64,000 nt of DNA from Idiomarina sp. (GTDB lineage: Bacteria > Pseudomonadota > Gammaproteobacteria > Enterobacterales > Alteromonadaceae): positions 1 to 64,000 of the forward strand of contig JAFIFP010000010.1 in assembly GCA_020831965.1 (NCBI GenBank), given 5' to 3'. Both the position numbers and the translations under genes were made by a program. Under the pieces are notes generated by a model, which was not told where the DNA came from, did no database searches, and saw nothing but the letters and a program-made list of their open reading frames with translations. Shown here piece after piece: positions 44,923 through 55,948 of the stretch (positions within the stretch are counted from its first letter, which is position 1; every line of letters starts with the position of its first letter).

Positions 44923-45978
44923 TCAGATTCGCGCGTTAATCCATTGCTTTAATCGTGTAATGAGCTCTGGACTTACATGCATTTTACCAAACGCATGTTG
45001 GCCCGGCTCAAGCTCGTCACTGCGTAGGAAAAAGTGGTCCTGACCAGGCATCACCTCAACGGTAAAATCATTCGTTGGCGCCATCAATAACGCCTTCAGA
45101 AGCTCTTCTGCATTCAAAGCGGCAGATGTGAGGGTATCAAGGCTACCATACACTGCAAGCACGGGTTGCTTAATCCCGACATACGCAACACGCGGATCAT
45201 AACTCAAGAAATACTGACGCCAGGGTGCCAACATTGTGGTGCTAAAGCCTTCAATCATGCCTTGCGATCGCGCCGTTTCTTCATCAATACCGCCAATTCC
45301 AAAAAGCTCGACCGCTAGTTCTTCCATCTCTGTCATGGAACCACCCGCAATTGATAAGTCAGCAATCTCGATCAAGCTATTTCTTGCCAACGGAACAGAC
45401 GGGTGTTCGACACCAAATTGACGAACAAAATTTGCAACCTGTTGATCGACCCAAACTGTTTTCCCAGGCAAAGCAGGTGTACCCAGTAAGACTAGCAGGC
45501 TAACGTTTGACGGGCGTTGATTCGCCACCGAAGGCGCGATCATTGCGCCTTCACTTAATCCAACAAGAATAATTTCTGAGGTGTTAAAAGTAGAGAAGTC
45601 CTGCGCAAGAAAATCAACTGCCGCAATCATATCTTGAACTCGATCTGCAGTTGTAGATGCCGTGGTGTTAGGTCCTGTTGATTCAGCGGTGCCCCGATCA
45701 TCCAATCGTAAGGAGGCGATTCCCTCATCAGCAAAGGTCTCAGCCAGCACCTTAAACATAGGGGTGCCAGAGATGACACCATCACGCGGATGATCCCCCG
45801 AACCGGTAACAAAGATAATGACTGGTCCAGCTTCTACAGCCCTTGGCTTAACGAAGGTTCCAGCGAGAATCACTCTCTCATCTGGCGTTTGAACTCTTAT
45901 CTCAATACTCTCGTGCGCCGCGACAGGGGCTGCGATCACAGCGCACCAAACAAACATTATTGCAAATACAGACTTCAT
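44923..45978 (-). CDS. Exported alpha/beta hydrolase
   Basis: A 351-residue protein with a signal peptide (VFAIMFVWCAVIAAPVAA). The nucleophile elbow is LVGLSEGAMIAP, the acid likely in YGSLDTLTS and the catalytic His in MPGQDHFFLRSDE. The oxyanion region VTGSGDHPRDG follows a beta-rich N-terminal segment as in BAAT/dienelactone-type hydrolases. Substrate unknown. AGGA stands 8 bases before ATG 45978; a GTG one codon upstream is less likely. The 240 bases before it hold the terminator of the next gene and little else. Confidence 0.8.
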   Translation of the reverse strand: MKSVFAIMFVWCAVIAAPVAAHESIEIRVQTPDERVILAGTFVKPRAVEAGPVIIFVTGSGDHPRDGVISGTPMFKVLAETFADEGIASLRLDDRGTAESTGPNTTASTTADRVQDMIAAVDFLAQDFSTFNTSEIILVGLSEGAMIAPSVANQRPSNVSLLVLLGTPALPGKTVWVDQQVANFVRQFGVEHPSVPLARNSLIEIADLSIAGGSMTEMEELAVELFGIGGIDEETARSQGMIEGFSTTMLAPWRQYFLSYDPRVAYVGIKQPVLAVYGSLDTLTSAALNAEELLKALLMAPTNDFTVEVMPGQDHFFLRSDELEPGQHAFGKMHVSPELITRLKQWINARI

Positions 45979-46137
45979 CACATAATTCCTTAAATCGACA
46001 GTTTCTAGGTTCTGGAGAAGTCCAAGTGCGGACTCCTCCTACAGCACTGTCGTAAGGCAAATCATGTGCCATCCTTAATAACTCTTAAAAAACAATGATT
46101 TATAAAAAACAGCCATTTTAACCATAGTAAAAATAAA

Positions 46138-46166
46138 GAGAAGTTAGCGAAATTCACTAACTTCTC
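46138..46166 (-). terminator. Intrinsic terminator after the oligopeptidase gene
   Basis: Stem GAGAAGTTAG / CTAACTTCTC with a nine-base loop, followed on the minus strand by TTTATTTTTA. Confidence 0.75.
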
Positions 46167-46225
46167 GGCACTTTTTCAGAGAAGCACCAAGCCCGAAGCG
46201 ACTGGTGCCTGTAGCATTATTCGAA

Positions 46226-48367
46226 CTAGCGGCGGCTCGCCTTTTGGCGCTCGACCCAATGCAGTACTAAAGCGTATTCTTCAGCAATTTGCGCGCGGCG
46301 GGCGAAACGGCCTGAACGTCCGCCATGACCGGCTTCCATTGTGGTGTTGAATAGAATCGGCTGATTCGATGTGTTGTGCGTACGTAACTTCGCCACCCAT
46401 TTCGCTGGCTCAAAGTACTGCACCTGTGAATCATGAAATCCTGTCGTTACATACAACGCGGGGTAACTTTGACGTGTTACTTGATCGTATGGTGAGTAAG
46501 ACAACATATACTCGTAGTACTCGGCATAATTCGGGTTGCCCCACTCGTCGTACTCGTTCGTAGTCAATGGCAAAGTATCATCAAGCATTGTGCTCACCAC
46601 ATCCACGAATGGCACGTGCGCAATCAAACCAAGGTACTTCTCTGGCGCCATATTCGCCACAGCGCCCATCAGTAAGCCTCCGGCACTACCACCCATGCCT
46701 ATGACCAGATCAGGTGCAGCATAGCCTTCTGCAACGAGGTGATCAGTCACGTCAATGTAGTCTGTGAAGGTGTTCATCTTGTTTAACAGCTTACCTTCTT
46801 CATACCAATGACGTCCCATTTCCTGTCCGCCTCGAATATGGGCAATGGCGTACACAAAACCGCGATCAATCAATGACAGAATGTTCGAGTTGAACCACGG
46901 GTCCATGTTGATGCCGTACGAACCATAGGCGTATTGATACAAGGGCGCAGTACCATCACGCTCAAAACCGTTGCGATAAAGTAACGTCACTGGGATCTTC
47001 GTGCCGTCTCGCGCTTCAGCCCACACCCGCTCTGTCACGTAGTTGTCGCTGTCAAACCCTCCAAGCACCTCGTCTTGCTTCAGCATGCGACGTTCATCGG
47101 TGGCCAGGTTCACTTCATAAATTGTTTGCGGCGTAGTAAGTGAGGTATAGGAATAGCGCAGCCATTCACTGGAGGTGTCATAGTTCACTGAGAAACGCAT
47201 CACGTAAGCGGCTTCATCTGATGAAATGTAGCGACTATCTGCTGGGTTACTCCACGACACTAGGCGAATACGCAACAGTCCGTTGCTGCGCTCTTGAATC
47301 GCTAAGTGAGATTCAAAGGCAATCATGCCGTCGATAAAGACAAACTCATTATGAGGAACGAGTTCACGCCAATAAGCACGGCTGCCGATTTGATCAGAAT
47401 CCACCATCATCAAACGGAAGTTTGGTGCCATCCAGTCGGTACGAATAATCCAACGACCGTCCATGTGGTCAAGGAAATACTGCACATCGCGCTCACGCGC
47501 AGCAAATACCTTTGGCTCAGCAAGCGGCGTACTAGCGTCAATAATCCGATACTCACTAGCAACGGTACTGACCACGATAATCATCACATACTTGCCATCA
47601 CGGGTGTTGTCGAGTCCCATATAGAAGGTGTTGTCGTGCTCTTCGTACACTAGCGCCTTATTGTCTGGCGCACCGCCTACCGCATGACGCATCGCGCGCA
47701 CGCTCAATAACGTCACCGGGTCATTCTCAATCACATAGAGATAATCACTATCCGCACTCCACGCTAATGAGGACGATAAACCTACCAGTTCATTCGGTAA
47801 GTCTTCACCGGTCGTTAGATCGCGAATACGTAAGGTGTACTGGCGACGGCCCGTGGTATCAACCAAGTAGGCTAAACGGTTCTGGGAAGGACTGACTTCC
47901 CAGTTAGCGACTGCAAAATAGTCATGGCCTTCCGCGAGTTCGTTCACGTCGAGCATGACTTCTTCCGTACCACCCGCAATAGGGCGACGAATATAGATGG
48001 GATACTCTTTACCCGTTTCAAACCGAGTCGAGTACTCGTAATCACCCATGACATAGGGCACGGAGCTGTCGTCTTGCTGTACTCGCCCGATAATTTCGTC
48101 CGTCAACTCATCAAGTTTACCGCGGTACTGGTCTGCATAGGCCTGATAGTAAGCATTCTCGGCTTCCAAGTAGGCAATGACCTCCGGGTCAGTGCGAGTG
48201 TCGTCACGCAGCCAATGATAGGGATCTTCACGATCACCGTGAGGCGAAGTCACTACATGAGGACGCTGCTCCGCAATCGGCGGCGACATCCATGAATGGG
48301 GGATAATTGCGCAGCTAACAACAAACAGCAGCGAAAGAGCCATTACACTTATAGTACGAGCGGTCAT
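46226..48367 (-). CDS. Prolyl-oligopeptidase family (S9A) lipoprotein, oligopeptidase B-like
   Basis: A 713-residue serine peptidase. The N-terminal part is a beta-propeller beginning HVVTSPHGDREDPYHWLRDD; the C-terminal hydrolase has IGMGGSAGGLLMG (active Ser), ALYVTTGFHDSQV (Asp region) and TMEAGHGGRSGR (His). It cuts short peptides, in oligopeptidase B after basic residues. ATG 48367 is chosen because it yields a lipoprotein-like signal (SLLFVVSC) at the N terminus; the ATG 30 bases upstream has no ribosome site. Membrane anchoring is therefore likely but unproven. Confidence 0.88.
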   Translation of the reverse strand: MTARTISVMALSLLFVVSCAIIPHSWMSPPIAEQRPHVVTSPHGDREDPYHWLRDDTRTDPEVIAYLEAENAYYQAYADQYRGKLDELTDEIIGRVQQDDSSVPYVMGDYEYSTRFETGKEYPIYIRRPIAGGTEEVMLDVNELAEGHDYFAVANWEVSPSQNRLAYLVDTTGRRQYTLRIRDLTTGEDLPNELVGLSSSLAWSADSDYLYVIENDPVTLLSVRAMRHAVGGAPDNKALVYEEHDNTFYMGLDNTRDGKYVMIIVVSTVASEYRIIDASTPLAEPKVFAARERDVQYFLDHMDGRWIIRTDWMAPNFRLMMVDSDQIGSRAYWRELVPHNEFVFIDGMIAFESHLAIQERSNGLLRIRLVSWSNPADSRYISSDEAAYVMRFSVNYDTSSEWLRYSYTSLTTPQTIYEVNLATDERRMLKQDEVLGGFDSDNYVTERVWAEARDGTKIPVTLLYRNGFERDGTAPLYQYAYGSYGINMDPWFNSNILSLIDRGFVYAIAHIRGGQEMGRHWYEEGKLLNKMNTFTDYIDVTDHLVAEGYAAPDLVIGMGGSAGGLLMGAVANMAPEKYLGLIAHVPFVDVVSTMLDDTLPLTTNEYDEWGNPNYAEYYEYMLSYSPYDQVTRQSYPALYVTTGFHDSQVQYFEPAKWVAKLRTHNTSNQPILFNTTMEAGHGGRSGRFARRAQIAEEYALVLHWVERQKASRR

Positions 48368-48547
48368 AGTTTTAATTCCCACGAGAGGTCTCAACATAAT
48401 TAGAAAAATCTACACCTGAATCGACGAACTACCAATGCCTTATTGTCGAAACATGATGAAAAAGATGTAAAGAAGTCTGTTCTTGATTAGCATTCCATTT
48501 ATTTTCTAGCACGGTACACTGCCAGAGAACCAGCACAGGACAGCACA

Positions 48548-49177
48548 ATGAAGCAAAAAATCCACCTAGCGAGCTGGCCGCGACGCCAACATTTCGAATT
48601 CTTTAATGCTTTTGAAGAGCCCTTCTTCGGCATCACCACCAACCTGCGCTGCACTGGATTAAGACAGCAAGCGAAGTCGCATGGGCAATCATTTTATCTG
48701 CTCTATTTACACAGCATTCTAACAGAAGTGAATCAACATGACGCATTGCGGATGCGCATCGAGGGAGCAGACGTGATGCAATATGAACGTATTGACGTCA
48801 GCATGACCGTCTTGAAACCCAACCAAACCTTTGGCTTTGGCTATGTGGAATTTACAGAGGATTTTGCTCTGTTCGCGCAACGAGCGTTGACTGAAATCGC
48901 TCGTGTAGAAGCCAGTGACAATCTCATGCCCTCGCGAGGCACGGACAATGTCATCCATTTCTCAGCCCTACCCTGGATACAATTTACCAGCCTATCCCAT
49001 GCTCGCCCATTCTCACGCCCGGACAGCTGTCCAAAAATCAGTGTCGGCAAGCTCTTTCAACAAGACGGCGACGACTTTCTACCCATTTCCATTCATGTGA
49101 ATCACGCGCTCGCCGACGGCTATCATGTGGGACTTTTTTTTGAAGGGCTAGAGCAGCGGTTTAACCCACTCATTTGA
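48548..49177 (+). CDS. Chloramphenicol-acetyltransferase-family protein
   Basis: A 209-residue protein with the CAT fold pattern: WPRRQHFEFFNAFEEPFFGI at the start, FHFSALPWIQFTS-like middle, KISVGKLF, and the catalytic HVNHALADGYHVG (His and DG). The family includes the CatA resistance enzymes, which acetylate chloramphenicol, but also relatives of unknown role. Similarity is typical of the less-characterised chromosomal branch, so resistance is not claimed. It is the only + strand gene between lipA and the window end. Confidence 0.8.
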   Translation: MKQKIHLASWPRRQHFEFFNAFEEPFFGITTNLRCTGLRQQAKSHGQSFYLLYLHSILTEVNQHDALRMRIEGADVMQYERIDVSMTVLKPNQTFGFGYVEFTEDFALFAQRALTEIARVEASDNLMPSRGTDNVIHFSALPWIQFTSLSHARPFSRPDSCPKISVGKLFQQDGDDFLPISIHVNHALADGYHVGLFFEGLEQRFNPLI

Positions 49178-49196
49178 TAGCTATCCCAAGCAAAAA

Positions 49197-49220
49197 AAAG
49201 GCCACCCGAAGGTGGCCTTT
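49197..49220. terminator. Bidirectional terminator between the CAT-like gene and pnp
   Basis: Stem AAAGGCCACC / GGTGGCCTTT with a CGAA loop. A run of A on the left and T-rich sequence on the right allow use from both strands. Confidence 0.88.
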
Positions 49221-49237
49221 CTCTTTGTTTTTACCGC

Positions 49238-51352
49238 TTATTCAGCAGATTCTTGCTCAGTTGCTTCAGACTTTGGTGCAGCTTCTTTCATACTTAAGCG
49301 CACACGGCCTTGACGGTCGATTTCAAGAACTTTCACTGCAACGGTTTGACCCACTTCAAGGTAGTCACCAACATTCTCTACGCGCTCTTCAGCGATTTGA
49401 GAGATGTGTACCAGACCATCTTTACCCGGCAGGATTGTAATGAACGCACCGAAATCAACGATACGTGCAACCTTACCTTCGTAGATACGGCCAACTTCAA
49501 CTTCTGCAGTTAAGGCTTCGATACGAGCTACAGCGGCTTTCGCATCTGCTTCGTCAGTTGCAGCAATCTTAATAGTGCCGTCGTCGCTGATTTCGATATT
49601 GGTGTTAGTTGACTCAGTCAACTCACGGATAACCGCGCCACCTTTACCGATAACGTCACGAATCTTCTCTGGGTTGATCTTCATGATGTGGAAGCGTGGA
49701 GCGAATGAAGAAACTTCATCACGTGCGCCGCTGATTGCTTCGTCCATCACGGTAAGGATGTGCAAACGCGCAGCTTTCGCTTGAGCCAAAGCCTGTTGCA
49801 TGATGTCTTTCGTGATACCTTCAATCTTGATATCCATCTGCAACGCAGTCACGCCGTCTTTACTTCCAGCAACTTTAAAGTCCATGTCGCCAAGGTGATC
49901 TTCATCACCCAAGATGTCAGAAAGAACAACAAACTTGTCGCCCTCTTTCACCAGACCCATCGCGATACCAGCGACAGAAGCTTTAATTGGAACACCCGCG
50001 TCCATCAATGCTAACGAAGTACCACAGACTGACGCCATGGAGCTCGAACCATTTGATTCAGTGATTTCAGAAACCACACGAATGGTATACGGGAATTCTT
50101 CAGGTGAAGGCATGACTGCCAATACACCGCGCTTGGCGAGACGACCGTGGCCGATTTCACGACGCTTCGGTGAGCCAACCATACCCGTTTCACCCACACA
50201 ATACGGAGGGAAGTTGTAATGCAACATGAAGCGGTCTTGACGCGCACCGAGGATTTCATCGATGTTCTGTGCGTCACGCTCAGTACCCAGAGTCGCTACC
50301 ACTAACGCCTGCGTTTCACCGCGAGTAAAGATTGCAGAGCCGTGAGTGCGCGGTAATACGCCAGTACCCACATGAATAGCACGAACCATATCGGGTTCAC
50401 GACCATCAATGCGCGGCTCACCAGCAATAATGCGGCTGCGCACAACGTCAGATTCGATATCGTGGAAGATGTCGCCTGCTTCTTTCTCGTTCAAGTCTGC
50501 GTCTTCTGTTTTCAATGCAGTAATCAGCTCGTTACGTAACGCGCTTAAGGCGTCACGACGTTCTGTTTTATCGGTAATCAAATAAGCTTCACCGATTTTT
50601 GCAGCGCTCAAGTCGCGGATCTTCGCAATCAATGGCTCGTTTTTCGCCGCTGGTTGCCAATCCCACTTGGGTGCATTTACTTCTGCAGCAAACTCAGTCA
50701 CGGCATTGATCACGGTCTGAATTTGTTCATGACCGTACATGACCGCACCAAGCATTACGTCTTCACTGAGCAGGTTCGCTTCAGATTCAACCATCAATAC
50801 TGCAGCTTGAGTACCCGCAACCACGAGGTCGAGGTCAGAGGTAGTGAGTTCGGTTTGTGACGGATTCAGCACGTATTCGTTGTTGATAACACCAACGCGC
50901 GCAGCACCGATTGGTCCGTTGAACGGCAGACCAGACACGGCCAATGCCGCTGAAGTACCAATCAACGCAACGATATCGGGAGCAATTTCAGGATTTACTG
51001 ATACAACAGTCGCAATAACCTGAACTTCGTTGAAGAAACCTTCTGGGAAAAGTGGGCGAATTGGACGGTCGATCAAACGACTGGTCAGAGTCTCGCCTTC
51101 ACTTGGACGGCCTTCACGCTTGAAGAAACCACCTGGAATTTTACCAGCCGCGTAAGTACGCTCTTGGTAATTTACAGTCAGCGGGAAGAAGTCGGCGTCT
51201 GGACGCGCTTCTTTTTTACCGACAACAGTCACGAGTACTGTGGTGTCGTCCATGCTAACCATGACAGCACCTGACGCTTGACGAGCGACTGCGCCCGTTT
51301 CAAGAGTGACTGTATGCTGACCGTATTGGAATTGCTTAATAGTAGGATTCAC
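49238..51352 (-). CDS. pnp: Polyribonucleotide nucleotidyltransferase
   Basis: A 704-residue 3'-5' phosphorolytic RNase of the degradosome. Two RNase PH domains ([34 protein letters not shown]), then KH ([17 protein letters not shown]) and S1 ([20 protein letters not shown]). GTG 51352 is chosen because AAGGA lies 8 bases upstream and the family N terminus ([11 protein letters not shown]) begins there; the in-frame ATG 17 codons upstream adds an unrelated leader. Confidence 0.96.
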   Translation of the reverse strand: MNPTIKQFQYGQHTVTLETGAVARQASGAVMVSMDDTTVLVTVVGKKEARPDADFFPLTVNYQERTYAAGKIPGGFFKREGRPSEGETLTSRLIDRPIRPLFPEGFFNEVQVIATVVSVNPEIAPDIVALIGTSAALAVSGLPFNGPIGAARVGVINNEYVLNPSQTELTTSDLDLVVAGTQAAVLMVESEANLLSEDVMLGAVMYGHEQIQTVINAVTEFAAEVNAPKWDWQPAAKNEPLIAKIRDLSAAKIGEAYLITDKTERRDALSALRNELITALKTEDADLNEKEAGDIFHDIESDVVRSRIIAGEPRIDGREPDMVRAIHVGTGVLPRTHGSAIFTRGETQALVVATLGTERDAQNIDEILGARQDRFMLHYNFPPYCVGETGMVGSPKRREIGHGRLAKRGVLAVMPSPEEFPYTIRVVSEITESNGSSSMASVCGTSLALMDAGVPIKASVAGIAMGLVKEGDKFVVLSDILGDEDHLGDMDFKVAGSKDGVTALQMDIKIEGITKDIMQQALAQAKAARLHILTVMDEAISGARDEVSSFAPRFHIMKINPEKIRDVIGKGGAVIRELTESTNTNIEISDDGTIKIAATDEADAKAAVARIEALTAEVEVGRIYEGKVARIVDFGAFITILPGKDGLVHISQIAEERVENVGDYLEVGQTVAVKVLEIDRQGRVRLSMKEAAPKSEATEQESAE

Positions 51353-51504
51353 GTTTTCTTTTCCTTCGCTTACATAATTGCCCAAACCCGGGCTTGCTGA
51401 CATGCACGTTTTTCGTGCCTTACTTTTACTTCACTTGATTACTTATTTACCGCACGCAGTATAACCAATAATGCCTGCAGACAAAAACTTCCGCTGGATT
51501 CTTT

Positions 51505-51521
51505 CTGAGTTTCTGAAACTC
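51505..51521 (-). other. Hairpin in the rpsO-pnp spacer
   Basis: TGAGTTT / AAACTCA around CTG directly follows the rpsO terminator in transcription order. In E. coli the pnp leader carries an RNase III stem used in autoregulation; this could be part of an equivalent, but the stem is short. Confidence 0.35.
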
Positions 51522-51545
51522 AAAAGGGGCCACAAGGCCCCTTTT
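51522..51545 (-). terminator. Intrinsic terminator after rpsO
   Basis: Stem AAAAGGGGCC / GGCCCCTTTT with a four-base loop. Some read-through into pnp is expected, as in E. coli. Confidence 0.85.
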
Positions 51546-51560
51546 GTTCAAAATGCTTTC

Positions 51561-51830
51561 TTAGCGACGCAGTTCTAGACGCTGAATCAGGTCTACATAG
51601 CGCGCTTCATCTTTACGCTTTAAGTAGTCCAACAACTTACGACGTTGGCTAACCATGCGTAACAGACCACGGCGTGAATGGTGATCGTGGATGTGCTTTT
51701 TGAAGTGGTCTTGCAAATGGTTGATCTGAGCAGTCAGAAGAGCAACCTGCACTTCAGGAGAACCCGTATCGCCTTCCGCACGTGCGTAATCTTGTACGAC
51801 TTGAGCTTTTTGAGCAGCTGTTAGTGACAT
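51561..51830 (-). CDS. rpsO: Ribosomal protein uS15
   Basis: An 89-residue protein, the full family length. [22 protein letters not shown] and [28 protein letters not shown] match S15, which nucleates the 16S platform. In E. coli it represses its own translation through the leader. Confidence 0.98.
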   Translation of the reverse strand: MSLTAAQKAQVVQDYARAEGDTGSPEVQVALLTAQINHLQDHFKKHIHDHHSRRGLLRMVSQRRKLLDYLKRKDEARYVDLIQRLELRR

Positions 51831-51897
51831 AATTTTTACTCCAGTTAATAAATGGGCTCAGCCGATCACTAATTCAGCCAAGCAGATAAGGCTGCGC

Positions 51898-51926
51898 ATT
51901 ATACGCAGTCACACCATGACTTACAA
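51898..51926 (-). promoter_or_regulatory. rpsO promoter
   Basis: On the minus strand: TTGTAA, 17 bases, TATAAT, ending about 68 bases before the rpsO ATG and just downstream of the truB stop. It lets rpsO-pnp be made apart from the nusA operon. Confidence 0.75.
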
Positions 51927-51931
51927 TAAGT

Positions 51932-52840
51932 TTATTGGTCGCGAACCACGACGCGACGCGGCCAATAGCGCCCATCCTCACGACGTTCGGCGATGCCCCA
52001 GAATTCGCCATTGTCTGCGTCATACACGCGTAACAATTGTACTTGGTGCTCATGCTCAAAAGGTTGTCCGTGACGAAAGCCACGCAAGTCTTCTTGATGC
52101 AACTCACGCTTAGGCAAACTGAATGCTGGCGTGTCGAGAGGCAGTAACAAGTGATCAGGCGGTTCAACCTCAGCTAATTGCTCCAAGACTTCCAACGTGA
52201 TCATCTGATCAATAGGATAATCCGCAACTGCAGTGCGACGCAGTACCTGCACATGCGCACCACAACCGAGCACCTGACCCAAATCATCCACTAAAGTACG
52301 AATGTAAGTGCCTTTGCTACAATCCACATCCAGTGTCACCGTGTCGGTGGTCATCTCGACCACGTCCACGCGGTAAATCTCGATACTCCGCGGTTCTCTG
52401 GGGACGGTTTTACCGGCACGGGCATACTCATACAAAGGCTTCCCTTCGTATTTCAACGCGGAGAACATAGAAGGAATTTGCTGAATAGAGCCACGGAATT
52501 GCACCAAAGCGGCATCGAGCTGCGCCCGTGAAACGTCGACTGACTTTGTTTCTACCACAGTACCATCGGCGTCGCTGGTATCCGTGCGTTCACCCAGTTT
52601 AGCCACCACGCGATAACTCTTATCGGCGTCGAGCAAAAACTGTGAGAACTTGGTCGCTTCGCCCAAACAGACCGGCAACATACCTGTCGCCAAGGGATCA
52701 AGTGCACCAGTGTGCCCGGCTTTATTCGCATTAAAAAGCCGGCGGACAACCTGAACAACACGGTTCGAAGTCATGCCCTGAGGCTTATCGATGAGGATCA
52801 TGCCGTGAATGACACGCCCTTTACGATGACGACGCCCCAC
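51932..52840 (-). CDS. truB: tRNA pseudouridine-55 synthase
   Basis: A 302-residue enzyme. [18 protein letters not shown] opens the family, [22 protein letters not shown] contains the catalytic Asp, and a PUA-like C-terminal part follows. The start is GTG with AGGAGG 5 bases before; that site lies in the end of rbfA, whose stop directly abuts. Confidence 0.96.
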   Translation of the reverse strand: MGRRHRKGRVIHGMILIDKPQGMTSNRVVQVVRRLFNANKAGHTGALDPLATGMLPVCLGEATKFSQFLLDADKSYRVVAKLGERTDTSDADGTVVETKSVDVSRAQLDAALVQFRGSIQQIPSMFSALKYEGKPLYEYARAGKTVPREPRSIEIYRVDVVEMTTDTVTLDVDCSKGTYIRTLVDDLGQVLGCGAHVQVLRRTAVADYPIDQMITLEVLEQLAEVEPPDHLLLPLDTPAFSLPKRELHQEDLRGFRHGQPFEHEHQVQLLRVYDADNGEFWGIAERREDGRYWPRRVVVRDQ

Positions 52841-53218
52841 TTAATCCTCCTGGTTCTTCTTCCGCTCGTCTTCTGCACGAGCTTCGTTAACCAGGCGTGA
52901 CATCCGCATTCCTTCAGAGGTTGAGGTGTCGAGGACAAACTTCAAATGCGGGGTAATTCGCGAGCTGATCCGTTTGCCCAACAACGAACGGATATAACCA
53001 CTCGCTTCATTGAGTACATCAACCGCTTTATCCAAACCATCGGAATCCTCTAGCAAAAAAGTAATAAACACTTTTGCATAGGCAAGATCGCGGGACACTT
53101 CAACGTCTGAAACCGTCGGCATAACCACGCGCGGATCTTTAATTTCGCGTTGCAGAATCATAGCGATTTCACGCTGTAGCTGCTGAGCGAAACGATCGGA
53201 TCGACTAAAATTACTCAT
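52841..53218 (-). CDS. rbfA: 30S ribosome-binding factor A
   Basis: A 125-residue KH-type protein for 16S 5'-end maturation and cold growth. [42 protein letters not shown] (split motif) and [20 protein letters not shown] match the family. It lies between infB and truB as usual. Confidence 0.95.
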   Translation of the reverse strand: MSNFSRSDRFAQQLQREIAMILQREIKDPRVVMPTVSDVEVSRDLAYAKVFITFLLEDSDGLDKAVDVLNEASGYIRSLLGKRISSRITPHLKFVLDTSTSEGMRMSRLVNEARAEDERKKNQED

Positions 53219-53281
53219 GAGAAACTCCTAAAAATAGAAAACCGACCGGTGCGTGCACCGGCCGGTTTCAGTTGTCGAACC

Positions 53282-55936
53282 TTAGAGTGTGCGCTCAACC
53301 TGTACGGTTTCGAACACCTCGATTTGATCGCCAACTTTCACGTCATTGTAGTTCTTGACGCCGATACCACATTCCATGCCGTTGCGAACTTCTTGTACAT
53401 CGTCTTTGAAACGACGTAGTGATTCAAGTTCACCTTCGTAAATCACCACGTTCTCACGTAGGACACGAATTGGCGCAGAACGCTTGACGATACCTTCAGT
53501 CACCATACAACCGGCGATAGCGCCAATCTTCGGCGATTTGAAGACGTCACGAACTTCAGCCAAACCAATAATTTGTTGCTTGAATTCAGGCGACAGCATA
53601 CCGGTCATCGCTTGCTTGATTTCATCAATCAAGTCGTAGATAACGCTGTAGTAACGCAACTCAATGCTTTCGTTCTCGACAATCTTACGTGCCGTGGCAT
53701 CTGCCCGAACGTTAAAGCCAAGTACAATGGCGTTTGAAGCACCCGCGAGTGATACGTCAGTTTCCGTAATACCACCCACACCGCTACCAACGATATTCAC
53801 TTTCACTTCATCAGTAGAAAGCTTAGTCAGTGAGTCGGTAATAGCTTCCAACGAACCTTGAACGTCAGACTTCAGAACAATATTCAGTTCTGACACGTCG
53901 CCTTCTTCCATGTTGCTAAACATGTTTTCTAGCTTCGCTTTTTGCTGACGTGCTAGTTTCACGTCACGGTATTTACCCTGACGATAGTTAGACACTTCAC
54001 GCGCTTTACGCTCATCTTTCACCACAGTCACTTCATCGCCCGCGGCTGGAACACCAGACAAACCGAGAATCTCAACTGGGATAGATGGACCTGCTTCGTT
54101 CACATCACGACCAAGTTCATCGCGCATGGCTCGAATACGACCGTATTCCAGACCACATAGCACGATATCACCTTTGTTCAATGTGCCGCCTTGCACCAAG
54201 ATAGTTGCCACTGGGCCACGACCTTTGTCCAAACGTGATTCAATTACCAGACCGTGTGCCATGCCTGCATGATCCGCTTTCAAATCAAGCAGTTCAGCTT
54301 GTAACAGAATCGCTTCCAACAAGGCGTCAATATTCTCACCAGACTTTGCTGATACGTGAACAAACTGGGTGTCACCGCCCCACTCTTCAGAGAGGACATC
54401 ATGCTGCGACAACTCAGACTTCACGCGATCAGGATCGGCTTCTGGCTTATCCATTTTGTTCACCGCAACCACCAGTGGTACACCTGCCGCTTTGGCATGT
54501 TGGACCGCTTCGATGGTTTGTGGCATCACACCGTCATCCGCCGCAACTACGAGGATAACCACGTCTGTTGCGCTTGCACCACGTGCACGCATAGAGGTAA
54601 AGGCCGCGTGACCTGGTGTATCAAGGAAGGTGATCATGCCGTGACCCGTGTCTACGTGGTAGGCACCAATATGCTGCGTAATACCACCCGCTTCACCGTC
54701 GGCAACTTTGGTTTTCCGAATGTAATCAAGCAATGACGTTTTCCCATGGTCGACGTGACCCATAACGGTGACGACTGGCGCGCGAGCGCTCAATTCACCC
54801 TCGGTGCCACGGTCACTCAGTACCGCTTGCTCGAGTTCGTTATCGCTCACTACAACTGGCTTATGGCCCAATTCTTCAACCACCAGTGATGCAGTTTCCT
54901 GATCAAGGACTTGGTTGATGGTCACCATTTCACCCATTTTCATCATGGTTTTAATCAGTTCAGATGCTTTTACCGACATCCGGCTGGCCAATTCGCCCAC
55001 AGTAATGGTTTCCGGTACACGAACATCACGAGTCACAGGTGCGGCCGGCTTATTAAAGCCATGCTGCAATGACTGTGGCGCACGCATTTTGCCACCTTTG
55101 CGGCGACGCTCACGACGTGGCTGATCTTCGTCTTCCTTCGTTTTACGCTGCTTCGTCTTCTTACGACGCGCGCTACGCTCTTCTTCAGTATCTTGTTGCT
55201 CTTCTGCGTACTTCGCCGTTTCCGACGTAGTGAAGTGAACATCCGCTTCTTCTTCTTTCTTGCGACGACGTTCTTCTTCTTCCCAGCGAGCTTGGTTTTC
55301 TTCCGCTAGCTTGCGTGCTTCTTCCGCTTGACGCTTGGCTTCTTCTTCAGCTTTCTTCGCTGCTTCAGTTTCTTGAATCTTGCGTAGACGCTCAGCTTCT
55401 GCACGTGCAGCTTCAGCCGCAGCTTTCTCTTCCGGAGTTTTCTCCGGCATTGCTTTCGCTTTTGCTGCTTCTTGTGCTTTACGTTTTTCTTCGCGCTGCT
55501 TGCGCAATTCCGCTTCTTTCTCTTCAGCTTCCGCTTTTGCTTTTGCACGTGCTTCCGCTTCGGCTTGCGCCTTTTCGGCTGCTTCACGCTCTGCAGATAA
55601 ACGCTCTTCTTCCAAGCGTTGCTCTTCTTCAGCAGATGGACGCTTCACATAAGTACGCTTCTTGCGTACTTCAACTTGCACAGCTTTAGCGCGGCCTGGG
55701 CCCGCACCCACACTCAGGGTACTGCGGCTTTTCCGCTTCAGAGTCATTCGCTCAGGTGCAGATGCACCGTCACCACCGTGCTGCTTATTTAAGTGCACGA
55801 GCAGTTGCTGTTTCTCATCTTCCGTGACCGAGTCACCCTCTTTCTTGGTGATACCCGCTTCACTGAACTGTTTTAGCAAGCGATCAACGGAGGTACCGAT
55901 ATCACTGGCAAGTTTCTCAATTTTAACTTCTGCCAT
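53282..55936 (-). CDS. infB: Translation initiation factor IF-2
   Basis: An 884-residue GTPase that brings fMet-tRNA to the 30S subunit. An N-terminal IF2_N domain (residues 1-50) is followed by a long Lys/Glu/Ala-rich charged region (about 90-300), a second IF2_N copy ([20 protein letters not shown]), and the G domain with [25 protein letters not shown] and NKMDK. The low-complexity region makes long spurious frames on both strands. Confidence 0.97.
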   Translation of the reverse strand: MAEVKIEKLASDIGTSVDRLLKQFSEAGITKKEGDSVTEDEKQQLLVHLNKQHGGDGASAPERMTLKRKSRSTLSVGAGPGRAKAVQVEVRKKRTYVKRPSAEEEQRLEEERLSAEREAAEKAQAEAEARAKAKAEAEEKEAELRKQREEKRKAQEAAKAKAMPEKTPEEKAAAEAARAEAERLRKIQETEAAKKAEEEAKRQAEEARKLAEENQARWEEEERRRKKEEEADVHFTTSETAKYAEEQQDTEEERSARRKKTKQRKTKEDEDQPRRERRRKGGKMRAPQSLQHGFNKPAAPVTRDVRVPETITVGELASRMSVKASELIKTMMKMGEMVTINQVLDQETASLVVEELGHKPVVVSDNELEQAVLSDRGTEGELSARAPVVTVMGHVDHGKTSLLDYIRKTKVADGEAGGITQHIGAYHVDTGHGMITFLDTPGHAAFTSMRARGASATDVVILVVAADDGVMPQTIEAVQHAKAAGVPLVVAVNKMDKPEADPDRVKSELSQHDVLSEEWGGDTQFVHVSAKSGENIDALLEAILLQAELLDLKADHAGMAHGLVIESRLDKGRGPVATILVQGGTLNKGDIVLCGLEYGRIRAMRDELGRDVNEAGPSIPVEILGLSGVPAAGDEVTVVKDERKAREVSNYRQGKYRDVKLARQQKAKLENMFSNMEEGDVSELNIVLKSDVQGSLEAITDSLTKLSTDEVKVNIVGSGVGGITETDVSLAGASNAIVLGFNVRADATARKIVENESIELRYYSVIYDLIDEIKQAMTGMLSPEFKQQIIGLAEVRDVFKSPKIGAIAGCMVTEGIVKRSAPIRVLRENVVIYEGELESLRRFKDDVQEVRNGMECGIGVKNYNDVKVGDQIEVFETVQVERTL

Positions 55937-55948
55937 TTAACTCTCACC

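Noticed and set aside
55033-55689. Long Lys/Arg- or Leu-rich frames on both strands inside infB
   Set aside because: They result from the repetitive charged region of IF-2 and have no start signals or conservation.
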